From an uncultured Bacteroides sp. (lineage in GTDB: Bacteria; Bacteroidota; Bacteroidia; Bacteroidales; UBA11471), in assembly GCA_905210875.1 (NCBI GenBank), contig CAJLYN010000077.1:1-9407 (forward strand): a stretch of DNA of 9,407 bases, given 5' to 3'. Position 1 is the stretch's first letter; every line of letters begins with the position of its first letter. Position numbers and translations under genes: made by a program. Positions 7,470 through 9,407 of this stretch are shown here, in pieces. The notes below the pieces were generated by a model, which saw nothing but the letters and a program-made list of their open reading frames with translations, was not told where the DNA came from and did no database searches.

Positions 7470-8660
7470 TTATTGCGGTTGGGCTTCCAGGTACTGGTTG
7501 TCGACTTTCACTTTCATGCCCGGCGACAACTTGTGGTAGCCTTCGACGACAATCTCTTCGTCGGCCGACAAGCCGCGCTCTACGACAACCATGTTTTCTT
7601 GTTGAGGACCAAGTTCGATGAAGCGTTTCTCGGCCGTGCCGTTCTCACGCACCACATAGATGTAGGCACCGCCTTTCTCGATGATGACGGCCTTCAACGG
7701 TACCGTCACGGCATTCTCGCGCACGTCGAGCAGCAACAGCACTTTGGTCGACTGTCCCGGCAGCAGTACATGGTCGGGGTTGGGCATCTCGGCACGCACC
7801 GAGAAGGTACCGGTGAGGGGGTCGACCTGCGGCTCGGCAAAGTCGACCAGCCCTTTGTAGGGATATTGGGTATTGTCGGCCAGGGTGATGGTGATGTAGG
7901 GCTGCCACGAACGATTCTCGACTTTCTGGCCGAGGTTCACGTTACGCTCTTTGCTGCGCAGGTAGTCGAGGGCGGTCATGCTGAAATCGACCAGCACCGT
8001 GTCGCTCTTGACGATGGTGGCCAGTTGCGACTTGCCGTTGGTACCTACCAGTGTACCGAGGTCGACGAGTCGCTCGCTGATGTTACCGGCTATAGGCGAA
8101 CGCACGACGGTATAGTCGAGCTCCATGAGCGCCTGGTCGAGGTCGGCCTGGCTCATGATGACCGAGGCCTTGGCACTTTCGTAAGCAGCGATGGCATTGT
8201 CGAGGTCGAGTTGGCTGGCAGCATTTTGCTCATACAGCGGGCGTATGCGTTCCAAGTCGTGCTGCGCCTTGCTTTCCTGGGCCTGATCTTTTTTCAGCTG
8301 CGCGGCTGCCTTGTCGGCCTTGGCCTTGTATTGGCGTTGGTCGATGACAAACAGCACCTGGTTTTTCTTTACATAAGTACCCTCTTCAAACAGCATCTGT
8401 TCGAGAAAGCCCTCTACACGTGCGTGTACCTCGACAAACTGCTGGGCCCGTACCCGGCCCACATATTCACCATACACGCCCACGTCGTTCTGCTCGGCTT
8501 TCATGGTTGCCACGATGGCATATTCTTCCTGGGGCTTTTCCTTGCGGGTGAGATAATAAATAACTCCGGCTACGACGATGAGAAGAACCGCGATGATTAC
8601 AAATTTTTTTCTTACAAAGAAGTAAGCGTTTATGTTCAGTTTGGGGTGTTTTATACGCAT
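7470..8660 (-). CDS. RND efflux periplasmic adaptor (membrane fusion protein, AcrA/MexA-like)
   Basis: A 396-residue adaptor that links the inner-membrane pump to the outer-membrane channel. Basic residues and one transmembrane segment (about 19-37) form an N-terminal anchor; there is no lipobox cysteine, unlike AcrA and MexA. Next come the first half of the lipoyl-like domain with VEVHARVEGFLEQMLFEEGTYV (76-97), a helical hairpin rich in Lys/Ala/Gln (about 110-178), and the second lipoyl half TVVRSPIAGNISERLVDLG (184-202). The beta-barrel follows (about 215-310, including LLPGQSTKVLLLLDVRENAVTVPLKAV at 299-325), then a membrane-proximal domain. The ATG at 8660 has AGAGGA about 8 nt upstream and a good -7 element further up. 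It is the first gene of the three-gene efflux operon. No regulator gene is adjacent within the window. Confidence 0.95.
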   Translation of the reverse strand: MRIKHPKLNINAYFFVRKKFVIIAVLLIVVAGVIYYLTRKEKPQEEYAIVATMKAEQNDVGVYGEYVGRVRAQQFVEVHARVEGFLEQMLFEEGTYVKKNQVLFVIDQRQYKAKADKAAAQLKKDQAQESKAQHDLERIRPLYEQNAASQLDLDNAIAAYESAKASVIMSQADLDQALMELDYTVVRSPIAGNISERLVDLGTLVGTNGKSQLATIVKSDTVLVDFSMTALDYLRSKERNVNLGQKVENRSWQPYITITLADNTQYPYKGLVDFAEPQVDPLTGTFSVRAEMPNPDHVLLPGQSTKVLLLLDVRENAVTVPLKAVIIEKGGAYIYVVRENGTAEKRFIELGPQQENMVVVERGLSADEEIVVEGYHKLSPGMKVKVDNQYLEAQPQ

Positions 8661-8714
8661 AAAAAATCCTCTTTGTGGTTGATGCGATGAGTTTTAATGG
8701 ATACAATACGATTG

Positions 8715-8722
8715 CAAAGGTA
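8715..8722 (-). promoter_or_regulatory. -7 element of the RND efflux operon promoter
   Basis: On the minus strand this reads TACCTTTG, identical to the tRNA and fluC -7 elements. Transcription would start near 8709, leaving a leader of about 48 nt before the adaptor ATG. No convincing TTTG -33 box lies 19-21 nt upstream. An imperfect dyad TTATTCC/GGATAA (8729-8743) lies in the spacer and could be an operator, but this is weak. Confidence 0.7.
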
Positions 8723-8788
8723 CAATACTTATTCCGAGGATAATGCGTCAATCTGCTTTTTATAACCCGAATAAAGGTTTTTTAAGGT

Positions 8789-9175
8789 CTATCCCAGTAA
8801 CTTTACTGCCGTGAGAGCGAGGAAGAAAAGCAGCATGCCACCCGCCAGACTGGCCAGCATGTAGATGAGGGCGGTAACATACTGTCCGTTTTGCAGGAGC
8901 AGAAAATTCTCTTGCATGAACGACGAAAACGTGGTGAAGCCGCCGCACAGTCCCACCATGAGCAGCAGGCGCATTTCGCCGGCAAAGAGCGGAAAACGCA
9001 TGGCCAGCGCAAAGAACACTCCCAGCAGGAAACTGCCGGCCAGATTTACGGTGAGTGTACCCCACGGGAAGAAGCCGTCGTAGCCGTGGTTGCGGGTGTA
9101 GAGGGCCACCAGGTAGCGCAGCACGCCGCCGGCAAAACTGCCGAGCCCTACCCAGAGAAGGTTGCGAAGTATCAT
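8789..9175 (-). CDS. crcB: Fluoride channel FluC (CrcB)
   Basis: A 128-residue integral membrane protein that exports fluoride passively as a dual-topology dimer. All family marks are present: GLGSFAGGVLRYL at 10-22, GTLTVNLAGSFLLG at 39-52 with the pore asparagine at 44, and GLCGGFTTFSSF at 75-86 carrying the Phe-box residues 83 and 86 and the TTFSS sodium-site region. There are four hydrophobic segments. The frame extends upstream to an ATG at 9214, but that would place the -7 element inside the gene; starting at ATG 9175 gives the usual family length and N-terminus. No fluoride riboswitch is recognisable upstream. The gene is 66 bp upstream of the -7 element of the efflux operon, so it is probably a separate unit. 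Confidence 0.94.
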   Translation of the reverse strand: MILRNLLWVGLGSFAGGVLRYLVALYTRNHGYDGFFPWGTLTVNLAGSFLLGVFFALAMRFPLFAGEMRLLLMVGLCGGFTTFSSFMQENFLLLQNGQYVTALIYMLASLAGGMLLFFLALTAVKLLG

Positions 9176-9201
9176 AAAGAATCGTTTTGTCGATGCGCCT
9201 G

Positions 9202-9209
9202 CAAAGGTA
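9202..9209 (-). promoter_or_regulatory. -7 element of the fluC promoter
   Basis: TACCTTTG on the minus strand matches TAnnTTTG. The start of transcription would be near 9196, about 20 nt before ATG 9175. This supports the shorter FluC start. No clear -33 box is seen. Confidence 0.65.
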
Positions 9210-9373
9210 AGCATAAAAACACGACCTGCATAAGACTTGCCTCTAGTTTGTCGGAAATATCGATTACCGGCTCATGGGCCGACATGACTTTTGACAGCGT
9301 GTAAGTAAGAATTTTAGGGGTGAATATTGATGTAGTACTGTCATTGATTTTTTATTGAGATAGAATTGCTTAA

Positions 9374-9407
9374 TTAGTTGTCAACAAGTATCTCTTCTAC
9401 AGTTATA
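9374..9407 (-). CDS. Possible C-terminal end of an unidentified protein
   Basis: Reading in from the right edge on the minus strand, one frame gives ITVEEILVDN followed by TAA (9376-9374). The short amphipathic tail looks protein-like, but only ten codons are visible, the other two frames close early, and chance cannot be excluded. The rest of 9215-9373 is AT-rich and contains no gene I can support. Confidence 0.2.
   Translation of the reverse strand, partial: ITVEEILVDN

Noticed and set aside
7014..8690. 558-codon plus-strand open frame opposite the adaptor and pump start
   Set aside because: It is antisense to two strongly recognisable minus-strand genes, and its translation shows no coherent domain. 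It is a codon-bias shadow in GC-rich DNA, as are the other antisense frames at 1005-1706, 2425-2778 and 6382-6984.
8744..8750. Heptamer TGACGCA upstream of the efflux promoter, also present near 1901-1907 by the flavodoxin gene, as a shared operator
   Set aside because: A given 7-mer is expected about once by chance in a window of this size on both strands, and orientation and spacing differ between the two promoters.
9176..9300. Fluoride riboswitch upstream of fluC
   Set aside because: I see none of the conserved crcB-motif elements, and the inferred leader is only about 20 nt, too short to hold the aptamer.

Overview
The window looks like ordinary chromosomal DNA from a member of the Bacteroidota, most likely the order Bacteroidales. 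Four promoters carry the Bacteroidota housekeeping -7 element TAnnTTTG, and one of them also has a TTTG -33 box at the right distance. Shine-Dalgarno sequences are mostly weak, the tRNA does not encode its CCA end, and every recognisable protein is of a type common in gut Bacteroidales. I cannot assign a genus from sequence alone.

Layout. Plus strand, left end: the C-terminal part of the SbcC repair ATPase (1-699), then a promoter, a tRNA-Pro(CGG) gene (796-868) and its hairpin terminator. A perfect 38-bp palindrome at 968-1005 lies where the plus-strand and minus-strand genes converge. Everything to the right is on the minus strand. Read in the direction of transcription, from high to low coordinates, it is: a FluC/CrcB fluoride channel (9175-8789); a tripartite RND drug-efflux operon made of a membrane-fusion adaptor (8660-7470), an inner-membrane pump (7456-4350) and a TolC-like outer-membrane lipoprotein (4353-2968); a TIGR01777-type NAD(P)-dependent epimerase (2835-1960); and a flavodoxin/ferredoxin two-domain protein (1820-1029).

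The three RND genes would build one envelope-spanning exporter. The adaptor stop and pump start are 13 nt apart, and the pump stop overlaps the outer-membrane gene start as ATGA. The pump reading frame, however, is broken twice: about 2 nt are missing after Tyr182, and about 8 nt are missing near the C-terminus. With both gaps restored the protein would be about 1038 residues, the normal length for the family, with its proton-relay residues intact. It is therefore either a recently inactivated pump or an assembly/sequencing artefact. This is the most notable observation in the window.

I found no CRISPR array, transposase, phage gene, toxin-antitoxin pair, riboswitch or recognisable new system. 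The remaining observations are small: palindromes and dyads in the intergenic regions, corrected start sites, and a short direct repeat downstream of the tRNA.
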